Below the pieces are notes generated by a model that ran no database searches, was not told the DNA's origin, and saw only the letters and a list, made by a program, of their open reading frames with translations. The position numbers and the translations under genes were made by a program. Shown here one piece after another: positions 16,870-24,960 of a stretch of 64,000 bases of DNA. Origin of the DNA: Sphaerisporangium corydalis (GTDB taxonomy: Bacteria > Actinomycetota > Actinomycetes > Streptosporangiales > Streptosporangiaceae); assembly GCF_025506355.1 (NCBI RefSeq), contig NZ_JANZYP010000048.1, forward strand, positions 17,978-81,977, given 5' to 3'. Position 1 is the stretch's first letter. Each line of letters begins with the position of its first letter.

Positions 16870-17915
16870 CAGACGCCTCCTTCCTGCGGCACCTGGACGA
16901 CGGCGCAAGTCCAGGTCCAGGCCGCCCCTCCGCCGATCACCAATGCGATGTCGCCCGCTTCGAGCGGCACGCGATCCCGCAGGTCGGCCAGGTTCGCGAG
17001 GAAGTCCCCGCAACCCAGGTGGCCGGTGTCCCCACCGAACCGCAGCGCCTCGGCCTTCAGCACCTCGTCCAGTACCGGCACGTAGTTGGCGTCCAGCAGG
17101 TACGCGCCGAGCCGCGGCAGCACGATGTACTTGATCCGGGGATCGTCGAGCCGCAGTCCCGCCTCGCGCACGCCGTCCACGATCACTTTGCGGATGGCCC
17201 GGCCGGCGATGGAGGTGAACTTCTCCTTGCCGTACGCCTCCACGTAGGACTTCTTCGGGCGGCGCAGGTCGATGTAATCGTTGTGCGTCATGGGCGCCGG
17301 GCTGAAGTCGTCACCGTGCCGCATCATCAGCTCGAGCTCGGCCTCGGTCTCGGTGGCCAGGGACAGGAGCGCGTAGTCGTCGGGCCCCGAGTCGCCGCGG
17401 TGCAGGAGCGCCGCGGTTCCCGCGTCACCGAAGCCCAGGCCGTAGTCGGAGGTCCAGCGGTCCATGCCGGGCGGGGCGAAGCGGTCGCCCGTGGTGACGA
17501 GCGCGGCGCCGAGCCCGGGTTCGGCGTCCAGATGCAGCGCCGCGAGCTGGAGGGCGAGCGCGGCCGCGTTGCAGCCCTGCTGAACGCCGTACGACAGGGC
17601 GTGGGGGGCGCCGACCTCGTTCGCCACGAAGTGCGGTGGCGACCACATGTCGTGGCCCTGGTGGTAGATCCAGGTGTGCAGCACCACGCCCACCTTGGAA
17701 GGGCTCCAGCCCGCACGGCTGATCGCGTCGCGGCCGGCCGCGACCGCCATCTCAGGAGCGGACCACCGAGCCGAGACCGGCAGTCCGGTGAGCCCGAGCC
17801 GGTCCACGTCCTGGGGCTCCAGCTTGCCCGCCGCGACGGCGTCCTCGACGTTCTCGCGGTCCGGCGGAAACCACGAGGTCACGGTCTTGATCCGCAGGTC
17901 GTTTCCGAATTTCAT
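16869..17915 (-). CDS. Divergent ketosynthase III-like protein
   Basis: A 348-aa KASIII homologue. The nucleophile Cys115 is kept (GVQQGCNAAAL). The usual catalytic His in PHQAN is replaced by Arg268 in VLPRLG, and the usual GNTxAAS asparagine loop reads GHLGCGD (His299, Asp304). Some KASIII-like enzymes such as CerJ, which have a Cys-His-Asp triad, catalyse acyl transfer rather than carbon-carbon condensation; this protein may belong near them, but that is inference. GAGGAG precedes ATG 17915. An in-frame upstream extension exists but encodes a 10-residue repeat and has no better ribosome site. It is the first gene of the operon. Confidence 0.82.
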   Translation of the reverse strand: MKFGNDLRIKTVTSWFPPDRENVEDAVAAGKLEPQDVDRLGLTGLPVSARWSAPEMAVAAGRDAISRAGWSPSKVGVVLHTWIYHQGHDMWSPPHFVANEVGAPHALSYGVQQGCNAAALALQLAALHLDAEPGLGAALVTTGDRFAPPGMDRWTSDYGLGFGDAGTAALLHRGDSGPDDYALLSLATETEAELELMMRHGDDFSPAPMTHNDYIDLRRPKKSYVEAYGKEKFTSIAGRAIRKVIVDGVREAGLRLDDPRIKYIVLPRLGAYLLDANYVPVLDEVLKAEALRFGGDTGHLGCGDFLANLADLRDRVPLEAGDIALVIGGGAAWTWTCAVVQVPQEGGV

Positions 17916-17972
17916 CAGGCTCCTCTCAGATTCCTCTGAAAGCTCGGGATCCGTGGGGGTGGTCGGGGAGTG

Positions 17973-18032
17973 CGACTTCCGGCAGGCGGTCCGGGCGGCC
18001 GACGACTTCCGGCAGGCGGTCCGGGCGACCGA
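17973..18032. repeat. 30-bp tandem duplication
   Basis: Two head-to-tail 30-bp copies beginning CGACTTCCGGCAGGCGGTCC (17973-18002 and 18003-18032) differ at one base. They lie 58-117 bp upstream of the divergent KASIII-like start, in the likely leader. On the minus strand they are in frame with that gene. Confidence 0.9.
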
Positions 18033-18072
18033 CACGGGTGTCCTGCGCCATCGGCGGCTTCCGTCACTATCG

Positions 18073-18092
18073 CATACCTTCACGGAGGTATG
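18073..18092. promoter_or_regulatory. Candidate operator palindrome for the KASIII/Paa operon
   Basis: A perfect CATACCT-N6-AGGTATG inverted repeat lies about 160 bp upstream of the operon start. A related GGTATGTTTTG half-site is at about 18351. Size and symmetry fit a TetR- or MerR-type operator. No regulator gene is adjacent, so the binding protein is unknown. Confidence 0.45.
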
Positions 18093-18501
18093 TAACTTTG
18101 CCGAGGCCCGCCCCCGCCATCGCCGGGCGGCCTGCGCCGACCCTCCCGGCGCCGGTCTCCCCGCGCCACGGCATGGCCGCCGTTCACCTCATTGGCGGCA
18201 TGAACTGGCCGAACACCGGGCTACGGCTCCGGATCGACCCAGGGCGGCACTGCGGCGGGCATCCGGCGACCCGGTCACCGTGCGACTGCGGACATCCCCA
18301 CTTGCACAGCGGGAGCCACGTCTCGCCTTGGCGAAAAAAACCTGTCAGGTGGTATGTTTTGACCATGGCGGCGGACGACCCGAGGCACGATCACCGGTTC
18401 GGCACGCCGCTCTCCTGGGCGATCGCGGGCGAAGTGGTGTTTCCATCGGGCGTACAAGAACGCCCGGGCCTGCTCGTGGGGGAAGGGACCGCGCACGACC
18501 A

Positions 18502-18535
18502 GGCGGGCCGCGCCGACGCGACGGCGCGGCCCGCC
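18502..18535 (-). terminator. GC hairpin downstream of Mn-catalase
   Basis: A perfect 13-bp inverted repeat (GGCGGGCCGCGCC at 18502-18514 with 18523-18535) encloses an 8-nt loop. It lies about 100 bp after the Mn-catalase stop on the minus strand and is the likely transcript end. Confidence 0.6.
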
Positions 18536-18636
18536 ATCCCGCGGCCCGCTCTACGCCCGCCGTCCGTCCCGTCGCCGTCCTTCACCGGCGCGCGCCGCTC
18601 CTGGGCGGGACGTTCTTCGGCGGGCGTTCGTGTGAC

Positions 18637-19536
18637 TCAGGTGAGTTTCTCCTTGAGTTTGCCCAGGGGACCGACTTCGGTGCCGAAGGCGGGGGAAGCG
18701 GGTTCGCCCATGCTGCCGTCGTAGGTGGCGTAGAGCTTGGGGTCGGGGGGCGGGGCGGTGCCGGGGCCGCCGAGAGGCTGGGGGTCCATCAGGTAGGAGA
18801 ACTCGTGGCGGCCGTCCGGCTGGGGGCCTGAGGCCCAGCCGCCGAGGGTTCCGTCGGTGCCTTCCGAGAGGTCCCAGATGGCCGAGGCGTGTTCGGCGTA
18901 CTCCTCGTCGAACAGGGCGTCCGGGACGATGACGTCCTCCAGGCCGTCGGTCTTGAGTTCCTCGATGGCCTTCAGCCACAGGTTCTGGTGCATGGTGTCG
19001 CGGGCCAGGTTGAACTTGAGCATGTCGCGGACGCCGGGGTCGTCGGTCATGTGGTAGAGCCGCGCGGTCTGCAGGCGGCCGTGGGCCTCGGCGGCGACGT
19101 TGGCCCGGAAGTCGGCCAGCAGGTTGCCGCTGGCCACGATGTAGCGGCCGTTCCACGGGTAGCCGTTGCTGTCGGCCAGGAGCGGGCCGCCACCGGCGAC
19201 GATGACCTGCTGGGGGTCCATGCCGCCCAGCACGGCGCCGACCACGGGGTCGGCGGCGGCCATCTTGGTGGTCGCGGTGGCCGGCGCGCCTTCCAGGAGG
19301 CGGGCGATCATGGTGGCGATCATCTCGACGTGGCCGATCTCCTCGGTCGCGATGTCCATGATCAGGTCTTTGTACTTGCCGGATATCCGGCAGTTCCAGC
19401 CCTGGAACAGGTACTGCATGGTGACGGTCATCTCGCCGTACGCGCCGCCGATCAGCTCCTGGAGCTTGTGGGCGTAGACCGGGTCGGGCTTCTCCGGCTT
19501 GGCCTCGAACTGCAGGTGCTTGGTGTGCAGGAACAT
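18637..19536 (-). CDS. Manganese catalase
   Basis: A 299-aa ferritin-like dimanganese catalase (2 H2O2 to O2 and 2 H2O). Predicted ligands are Glu35 (GAYGEM), Glu66 and His69 (TEEIGHVE), Glu150 (AAEAHGR) and His183 (RDTMHQN), nearly the same numbering as Lactobacillus plantarum Mn-catalase. The start MFLHTKHLQ at 19536 follows GAGGAG; the open frame runs on upstream to 19704 without family similarity. The C-terminal tail is Pro/Gly-rich and ends GKLKEKLT. It stands alone as a stress gene. Confidence 0.92.
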   Translation of the reverse strand: MFLHTKHLQFEAKPEKPDPVYAHKLQELIGGAYGEMTVTMQYLFQGWNCRISGKYKDLIMDIATEEIGHVEMIATMIARLLEGAPATATTKMAAADPVVGAVLGGMDPQQVIVAGGGPLLADSNGYPWNGRYIVASGNLLADFRANVAAEAHGRLQTARLYHMTDDPGVRDMLKFNLARDTMHQNLWLKAIEELKTDGLEDVIVPDALFDEEYAEHASAIWDLSEGTDGTLGGWASGPQPDGRHEFSYLMDPQPLGGPGTAPPPDPKLYATYDGSMGEPASPAFGTEVGPLGKLKEKLT

Positions 19537-19621
19537 CGACCGCTCCTCGGCTCTGGCTCCGGATGGAGCCGTCCGGGCTCGCACACCGCCTGCCGGCCAA
19601 GCGGCGCGACCCACTGACTGA

Positions 19622-19655
19622 TCTGGTGGGGGGTCACTCCATTGATCCCACCAGA
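19622..19655. promoter_or_regulatory. Inverted repeat upstream of Mn-catalase
   Basis: TCTGGTGGG (19622-19630) is repeated inverted as CCCACCAGA (19647-19655) around a 16-nt spacer, about 90 bp upstream of the Mn-catalase start. It could be an operator or the end of the TetR transcript. I cannot decide which. Confidence 0.3.
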
Positions 19656-19809
19656 ACCCCGAGCGGGGGCGTAGTAGCGACACACTCGCCCCTATCACCC
19701 GCATTCCAAAATTCCGGTCAGAACGGTATGGCTCCCCAACGTGCCTCGGTGCCGACGGCCTCTGACGTTCGAGCAGTGATCACGACGTGCGACGGTGCTC
19801 GTCCCGCCG

Positions 19810-20418
19810 TCACCGTGATGGGGCCGGGCCGGTCAGGCAGTGTTGGGCGAGAGGGCCGAACCAGGTGACGAGGTCGTCGACGGAGGCGGAGGCGATCGGC
19901 TCGATCCGCACGATGTAGCGTGCCATCGCCAGGCCCAGCACCTGCACGTTCAGCAGGGCGACCCGCACCGCGGCGTCCGGGGTGCCGAGCAGTGTGACCA
20001 GCCGCGCGGTGATCTCCCGGTCGATGTACTGGCGGAGCAGGTTCTCGGACTCGTCGTGCGTGAGCGCCGAGCGGGTGAGCGTCACAAACGGGGCGCGGTC
20101 GGAGGTGTCCAGGTTCTCCACGAGCGTGCGGACCATGCGCGCGCCGATGTCGTCCAGGCCACCTACGAAGATCGATTCGATGGCGGTCGGCACGCCCTCG
20201 GGCATTTCCAGGGCGGCCCCGAACAGGCCCTGTTTGGTGCCGAAGAAGTAGAACACCATCGCCGGGTCGGCCCCGGCCTCGGCGGCGACCGCGCGCACCG
20301 TGGTGCCGCCGTAGCCGTGCTCGCGGAACAGCGCGCGGGCCGCTTCCAGGATCCGCTGCCTGCTCTCCGCGCCTGACCGCCAGCGCCCGGGCCGGCCTGA
20401 GGGGTTCGGTTCCGTCAT
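19810..20418 (-). CDS. TetR-family transcriptional regulator
   Basis: A 202-aa regulator with an N-terminal HTH (RILEAARALFREHGYGGTTV, then RAVAAEAGADPAMVFYFFGTK) and an all-helical ligand domain of the usual length. It is divergent from the flavin monooxygenase at 20524, and the 105-bp gap holds a long inverted repeat. This is the standard arrangement for a local repressor of the divergent gene and of itself. Confidence 0.92.
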   Translation of the reverse strand: MTEPNPSGRPGRWRSGAESRQRILEAARALFREHGYGGTTVRAVAAEAGADPAMVFYFFGTKQGLFGAALEMPEGVPTAIESIFVGGLDDIGARMVRTLVENLDTSDRAPFVTLTRSALTHDESENLLRQYIDREITARLVTLLGTPDAAVRVALLNVQVLGLAMARYIVRIEPIASASVDDLVTWFGPLAQHCLTGPAPSR

Positions 20419-20440
20419 GACGGGAGCACTCTATCGAAGG

Positions 20441-20513
20441 CTTTCTTCATCAGTCGATTGAGTTTCATGCGCGCACCTGGCTAGATTGAAACATCATCGA
20501 CCGGTGAAGAAAG
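20441..20513. promoter_or_regulatory. Long operator in the TetR/monooxygenase divergent promoter
   Basis: Two arms of about 28 bp, 20441-20468 and 20486-20513, are imperfect reverse complements centred on 20477. CTTTCTTCA pairs with TGAAGAAAG at the outside, GTCGAT with ATCGAC in the middle, and TTTCA with TGAAA inside. This suggests two TetR dimer sites arranged symmetrically over both promoters. The right arm reaches to about 10 bp before the monooxygenase start. Confidence 0.7.
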
Positions 20514-20523
20514 GTGGGGAACG

Positions 20524-21708
20524 ATGCGGGTGATCGTGGCCGGAGCGGGGCTCGGCGGGTTGACGCTGGCCCAGGGGTTACACCGGGCGGGGATCGACGT
20601 CGTGGTGTACGAGAAGGACGAGGAGCGGGGCCGTCCCCAGGGCGTCAGCCTGCACGTCGACGACCGGGGGACGGAGGCGCTGCGCGCGTGCCTGCCCCCG
20701 GGGCACATGGCGATGGTGGAGGCCACCATGGGCGGGCCGCGTGACGGGACGTCGCTGCTGTCGGAGGTGGACGGCGAGCTCGTGGTCGCGGGCACCCGGC
20801 CCGCCGACGGCACGGCGGGGCGGCGGCCGGGCCGTCAGGCCCAGCGGCGCCTGCTGCGGGCGGTGCTGCTGACCGGGTTGCGAGACAGGGTGCGGTTCGG
20901 GGCGGCGTTCAGGCGGTTCGAGGAGCTCGCCGACGGCAGGGTCCGGGTGTCGCTGGCCGATGGCCGCACCGACACGGCGGACGTGCTGGTCGGCGCGGAC
21001 GGGGTCGGCTCGGCGGTCCGCCGCCAGTACCTGCCGCACGCGGAAGTGGTCGACACGGGCAGGCGCATGGTGATGGGCGCCACGCCGCTCCGGGCCGTGG
21101 CCGGGACGGGGCTGGCCGCCCTGCTCGGGGACAACAGCGCCGCCGCGCAGGTGCGCGGCATGATGATGGCGCTGGGCGTCCACCGGTTCACTGGGTCGCC
21201 GGTCGCCGCCCGGGACCGGTGGCTGCCCGGCCTCCCCTCCCCCGTCGTCGCCGAGGCCGAGGACTATGTGATGTGGTGCCTGCCGCTCACGCGGGACCGG
21301 CTCGGGGATGCCAGTTCGCCCGCCACGGTCTGGCGGCTCGCCCAGGGGCTGGCGGCGGGCCTGCATCCGACGTTGCGGCTGGTCGTCGACAAGGCGTGGC
21401 CGGGGGTCACGGTCGCGCTGCGGATCGGGATGATCCCGCCGGTCCCAGCGTGGCCCGCCGGTCCGGTGACGGTCATCGGCGACGCGATCCACGTGGCCCC
21501 GGGGTTCGGCGGCAACCTGGCGATGCAGGACGCGCGCCGCCTCCGTGACGCCCTGGTCGCGCACGCCCGAGGTGAGCGGGATCTGCTCTCCGCGATCGGC
21601 GCCGCCGAGGAGGCGATGCTCCGCGAGAGCGTCCTGGCCCTGGACGAGTCGCGTTCCGCCGCGGCGGCCATGCCGGTGCCGGTGCCCGCCGCAGGTGCGG
21701 GCGCATGA
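20524..21708 (+). CDS. FAD-dependent aromatic monooxygenase (class A)
   Basis: A 394-aa single-component flavin hydroxylase. The FAD-binding GAGLGGLTLAQGLHRAG is at the N-terminus. The DG motif VLVGADGVGSAVRR lies near 155-168, and GDAIHVAPGFGGNLAMQDA near 315-333 binds the FAD ribose. Such enzymes hydroxylate or epoxidise aromatic or polyketide substrates with NAD(P)H; TetR-linked members often inactivate antibiotics such as rifampicin or tetracycline, but the substrate here is unknown. The ribosome site is AGGTGGGG. The stop overlaps the DUF3159 start (ATGA). Confidence 0.9.
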   Translation: MRVIVAGAGLGGLTLAQGLHRAGIDVVVYEKDEERGRPQGVSLHVDDRGTEALRACLPPGHMAMVEATMGGPRDGTSLLSEVDGELVVAGTRPADGTAGRRPGRQAQRRLLRAVLLTGLRDRVRFGAAFRRFEELADGRVRVSLADGRTDTADVLVGADGVGSAVRRQYLPHAEVVDTGRRMVMGATPLRAVAGTGLAALLGDNSAAAQVRGMMMALGVHRFTGSPVAARDRWLPGLPSPVVAEAEDYVMWCLPLTRDRLGDASSPATVWRLAQGLAAGLHPTLRLVVDKAWPGVTVALRIGMIPPVPAWPAGPVTVIGDAIHVAPGFGGNLAMQDARRLRDALVAHARGERDLLSAIGAAEEAMLRESVLALDESRSAAAAMPVPVPAAGAGA

Positions 21709-22364
21709 CCCTGGGTGTGCTCACGCAGAGGTCGGTGACCCTGTTCGCCGCCGTGGGCGGTTGGCGGACCCTCGCCGAGGCGCTGGCGTCGAAGGCGGTG
21801 TTCCTGGTCGCCCACCTGCTGACCGGACGGGTTCCGCTCTCCGCGCTGGTCGCGGTCGGCGCCGTCGGGGTGTTCGCGATCGTCCGGACGCGCACCGATC
21901 GGAAGTACTGGCAGGCGGGGGGCGGGCTGGTGATCGTGGGGGTGTCCGCGCTCCTGGCCGGCGGCACCGGGCAGGCGGTGGACTTCTACTTCGTCAGCGT
22001 GGCGATGCCCGCGGTCGCGGGGGTGGTGTTCCTGGTGTCCATGCTGGTGCGGTGGCCCGTCGTCGGGGCGCTGGTCGGCGGGCTGCGCGGTGAACGGTCC
22101 GGCTGGCGGCGCGATCGGGCGCGGCTGCGGCGCTACCAGGCGTGCACGGCGATGTTCGTGGCGAAGTTCGGCCTGTCCGTGGCGGTGATGGCACCGCTGT
22201 ACCTCACGGGGCGGGTGACCGCCCTGGGCATCGCCGCGACGGTGCTCGGCACCCCCGCGACGGGCCTGTGCGCGTACGCGTGCTGGCGCATCCTCCGTAC
22301 GGAGGCAAGCCCGCAGAAAAGGGCTCTGCAGGCCGGGCCGAGGAGGCGATCGGCCACAATGTGA
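21705..22364 (+). CDS. DUF3159-family membrane protein
   Basis: A 219-aa protein with five or six hydrophobic segments. The N-terminal GGWRTLAEALASKAVFLVAH and the later GERSGWRRDRARLRRYQACT followed by a transmembrane pair match the actinobacterial DUF3159 layout. Function unknown. Translational coupling to the monooxygenase suggests co-regulation by the TetR protein. Confidence 0.75.
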   Translation: MTLGVLTQRSVTLFAAVGGWRTLAEALASKAVFLVAHLLTGRVPLSALVAVGAVGVFAIVRTRTDRKYWQAGGGLVIVGVSALLAGGTGQAVDFYFVSVAMPAVAGVVFLVSMLVRWPVVGALVGGLRGERSGWRRDRARLRRYQACTAMFVAKFGLSVAVMAPLYLTGRVTALGIAATVLGTPATGLCAYACWRILRTEASPQKRALQAGPRRRSATM

Positions 22365-22366
22365 GG

Positions 22367-23842
22367 ATGTCTGACCCCCCCGCGCGCATCTGGTGGCCAG
22401 TGGTCCTGGTGGCCGGTCTGATGATCGTCCTGCTGCTGGCGTTCTCGGGCGCCTACGGCTTTCATGGCGACGAGATGTACTTCGTCGTGGCCGGTCGGCA
22501 TCCGGCCTTCGGGTACGTCGACCAGCCACCGCTCACCCCGCTGCTGTCCGCCGCCTCGGTGGCCGTGCTGGGCGTCTCGCCGACCGCGGTCCGGGTGCTG
22601 CCGGCCGTGGAGATGGCGCTCGTCGTCGTCCTGATCGCGGTCATCTCCCGCGACCTCGGCGGGTCGCGGCGGGCGCAGCTCCTGGCGGCCGTCACGGCCG
22701 CCGTCTCGGGGTATCTCGCCGCCGGCCACCTCGACTCCACCACCGGACCCGACCTGCTCGCCTGGACGCTCGTCCTGTGGCTGGTCGTACGGCTGCTGGC
22801 CGGTGCCGACCGGCGCCTGTGGCTGCTGGTGGGCCTGGTCGCCGGGATCGGGCTGGAGAACAAGGACACGCTGTTGTTCCTGGCCGCGGGGCTGGCCGCC
22901 GGGCTGGTCCTCGCGCGGCGCTGGGACGTCGTCGGCTCGGTGTGGGCCTGGGCGGCGGCCGGGATCGCCCTGCTGCTCTGGGCGCCGAACCTCGTCTGGC
23001 AGGCGGCCAACGGCTGGCCCCAGCTCACCATGGCCTCGCGCATCGCCGGGTACGCGGCCGACAACCGCGCCCAGGTCGTGCCGCTGCTCTGGCTCTTCGC
23101 CGGGCCGTTCCTGTTCCCCCTGGCCGCCGCCGGCCTGGTCTGGATCTTCCGGGCCAAAGACGCGGCGCCGTGGCGGGCGATCGGCGTCGCGGGCCCGGTC
23201 GCGCTCGGGCTCGTCGTGGTGACCGGCGGCAAGGCCTACTACGCGATCGGCAGCGTGGCGGTGTTCATGGCCGCCGGGTCGATCGTCGTCGACCGCTGGC
23301 TCGCCAGGGGTCACGCCCGTCTCAAGGGGGCGGCCTTCACCGTCGCGGCGGCGGCCTCGGGCGCGTTCATCGCGCTCCTGACCCTGCCGGTCCTGCCGGG
23401 GGCCGTCTACGCCACCAGTTCGCTCCCTGCCGCGATCCCCGACACCGCGAACCAGGTCGGCTGGCCGGCGTTCGTCTCCACGGTCGAAGGCGTGGTGGCC
23501 GCCCTGCCCGCCGGCGAGCGCTCCCGGGCGGTCGTCCTGACCAACTCCTACAGCGAGGCGAGCGCGCTCGTCCTGCTCGGATCGGGACTTCCCCCCATCT
23601 ATTCCGGCCACAACTCGTACTGGACGTGGGGCCCGCCGCCGGCCGACCGCACGGTCGTCGTGCACGTCGGTGACTGGCGGCCGGCCGACTGGAGCGGCTT
23701 CTTCGCCGGCTGCCACGACGTGGCCCGGATCCACAACGAGCTCGGCGTGCCGAACGGGGAGCAGGGCAAGGCCGTCTCGGTGTGCACCGGCCTGCGGGCG
23801 TCGTGGACCGCGATGTGGCCCGGGCTCCGGACCATCAGCTAA
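22367..23842 (+). CDS. GT39-like membrane glycosyltransferase
   Basis: A 491-aa polytopic protein. The first periplasmic loop GFHGDEMYFVVAGRHPAFG, followed by VDQPPLTPLLS, matches the GT39/ArnT-like mannosyltransferase group, in which an acidic pair in this loop is catalytic and polyprenyl-phosphate sugars are donors. About ten hydrophobic segments are followed by a soluble C-terminal domain. The start is uncertain: ATG 22367 or GTG 22361, the latter overlapping the DUF3159 stop and nearer the GAGGAGG at 22340-22346. It ends convergently with the VWA gene, their stop codons overlapping by 4 bp. Confidence 0.82.
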   Translation: MSDPPARIWWPVVLVAGLMIVLLLAFSGAYGFHGDEMYFVVAGRHPAFGYVDQPPLTPLLSAASVAVLGVSPTAVRVLPAVEMALVVVLIAVISRDLGGSRRAQLLAAVTAAVSGYLAAGHLDSTTGPDLLAWTLVLWLVVRLLAGADRRLWLLVGLVAGIGLENKDTLLFLAAGLAAGLVLARRWDVVGSVWAWAAAGIALLLWAPNLVWQAANGWPQLTMASRIAGYAADNRAQVVPLLWLFAGPFLFPLAAAGLVWIFRAKDAAPWRAIGVAGPVALGLVVVTGGKAYYAIGSVAVFMAAGSIVVDRWLARGHARLKGAAFTVAAAASGAFIALLTLPVLPGAVYATSSLPAAIPDTANQVGWPAFVSTVEGVVAALPAGERSRAVVLTNSYSEASALVLLGSGLPPIYSGHNSYWTWGPPPADRTVVVHVGDWRPADWSGFFAGCHDVARIHNELGVPNGEQGKAVSVCTGLRASWTAMWPGLRTIS

Positions 23843-24891
23843 CGGGTGGGGATGCGGGGGCGGTTCCACCAGAGGGAGAGGGACAGGGCCGTGATGACCA
23901 GGACGGCGCCCCCGGCCGCGAAGGCGGGGGCCGTGTCGACCCGCTGGCGGACGACGGTGAAGCTGCCGGGAAGGGAGGCGAGGGCGCTCTGGAGCTGGTC
24001 GGCGTTCTCGGCGCGGTGGTAGGAGCCGCCGGTGGTCTGGGCGATCTTCTTGAGCGAGGGCTCGTCGATGGTGCGGACGTTGCGGCCTCTGTCGAATCCG
24101 CCACGGCCGCCTCCGTACCCGCCGAAGCCACCGAAGCCGTCGACCTGTGAGCTGTCGCAGACCATCGGGGTCGGGTTGGTGGTGCCGAAGCCGATGGTGA
24201 AGACACGGACGCGTCGCAGGGCCGCCTCCTGCGCGGCCGTCTGCGGTTCGACGCCCTGGGTGTTGGCGCCGTCGGTCAGCACGACGATCGCGGCGCCGGC
24301 GTAGCCTCCCCCGGCGTCGACGGGTTTCGCCCCGGTGGAGGCGACGGACGGGTCGACCTCGGCGATCGCGTCGATCGCGGTGAGCATGGCCTGCCCGATC
24401 GCGGTGCCTCGGGACACGGTGAGGACGTCCAGCGCCTTGATCAGCGAATCGGTGTCGTCGGTGGGCGGGACGAGCAGGCCGGCGTTGCCCGCGAAGGTGA
24501 CCAGGCCGATGCGCGGCCCGCCCCGCTGCGACTCGATGAAGTCCACGGCGGCCTTCTTCGCCGCGGTGATGCGATTGGGGTCGACGTCGGTGGAGCACAT
24601 GGAGCCGGAGGTGTCGAGCGCGAGCAGGATCGTCGCCGAGGTCTGCGGCACGGGCACCGACGCCTGCGGGCGCGCGGCGCCGAGCGCGAGCAGCGCGAGC
24701 CCGGCGATGAACAGGACCGCGGGGATCTTCCGCGTCCAGCGCGAATGCCCGGGCAGGGCGCTCCGTACGAGCGCGATCGAGGTGACGCGCACGGCCGCCC
24801 GCCTGCGGCGGCGCCGCGCCCACTCGCGGACGGCGAAGATCAGCGGGATGACCAGGACCGACAGCAGTGCCCACGGCCATGACAACGACAT
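23839..24891 (-). CDS. VWA-domain membrane protein (BatA/BatB-like), second copy
   Basis: A 350-aa protein with two N-terminal hydrophobic helices, a von Willebrand A domain and a C-terminal helix. The metal-ion-dependent adhesion motif is DTSGSM (about residue 97), with a later VLTDGANT. A Gly-rich FGGFGGYGGGRGG insert lies in the distal part. It is the last gene of the protease-MoxR-DUF58-VWA-VWA operon, thought in other bacteria to act in envelope stress or metal/cofactor insertion. Its start codon is the third in a series of ATGs generated by a 69-bp tandem repeat. Confidence 0.88.
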   Translation of the reverse strand: MSLSWPWALLSVLVIPLIFAVREWARRRRRRAAVRVTSIALVRSALPGHSRWTRKIPAVLFIAGLALLALGAARPQASVPVPQTSATILLALDTSGSMCSTDVDPNRITAAKKAAVDFIESQRGGPRIGLVTFAGNAGLLVPPTDDTDSLIKALDVLTVSRGTAIGQAMLTAIDAIAEVDPSVASTGAKPVDAGGGYAGAAIVVLTDGANTQGVEPQTAAQEAALRRVRVFTIGFGTTNPTPMVCDSSQVDGFGGFGGYGGGRGGFDRGRNVRTIDEPSLKKIAQTTGGSYHRAENADQLQSALASLPGSFTVVRQRVDTAPAFAAGGAVLVITALSLSLWWNRPRIPTR

Positions 24892-24960
24892 TCAGATCAC
24901 CCGACCAGACCGGGGCACGGCGAGTGCCGCTCCTGCGGTGAGCGGCCGAGAGAACGACAT
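24892..24960 (-). CDS. Coupled mini-ORF 2 (22 aa) from the 69-bp repeat
   Basis: ATG at 24960, TGA ending at 24892, followed immediately by the ATG of the downstream VWA gene. The peptide starts MSFSRPLTAGAALA and ends PRSGRVI, matching the upstream VWA protein's C-terminus (LTAGAALTVLRSGRVI). It may only be a relic that maintains translational coupling. Confidence 0.4.
   Translation of the reverse strand: MSFSRPLTAGAALAVPRSGRVI

Larger units (their letters stand above)
17916..18636. other. 720-bp intergenic region upstream of the KASIII/Paa operon
   Basis: No convincing gene is seen. An open frame from ATG 18365 on the plus strand has no recognisable motif. The region holds a 30-bp tandem repeat, a 20-bp palindrome and a strong GC hairpin, listed separately. 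It should contain the promoter for the minus-strand operon starting at 17915 and the 3' end of the Mn-catalase transcript. Confidence 0.6.

Noticed and set aside
18365..18724. Possible plus-strand gene starting at ATG 18365 in the intergenic region
   Set aside because: No recognisable domain; the second half is Pro/Ser/Arg-rich and runs into the antisense of Mn-catalase. A strong hairpin lies inside it.
22133..24880. Long minus-strand frame across the GT39-like and VWA genes
   Set aside because: It is out of frame with the clear VWA protein and composed of Arg/Gly/Pro repeats typical of shadows.
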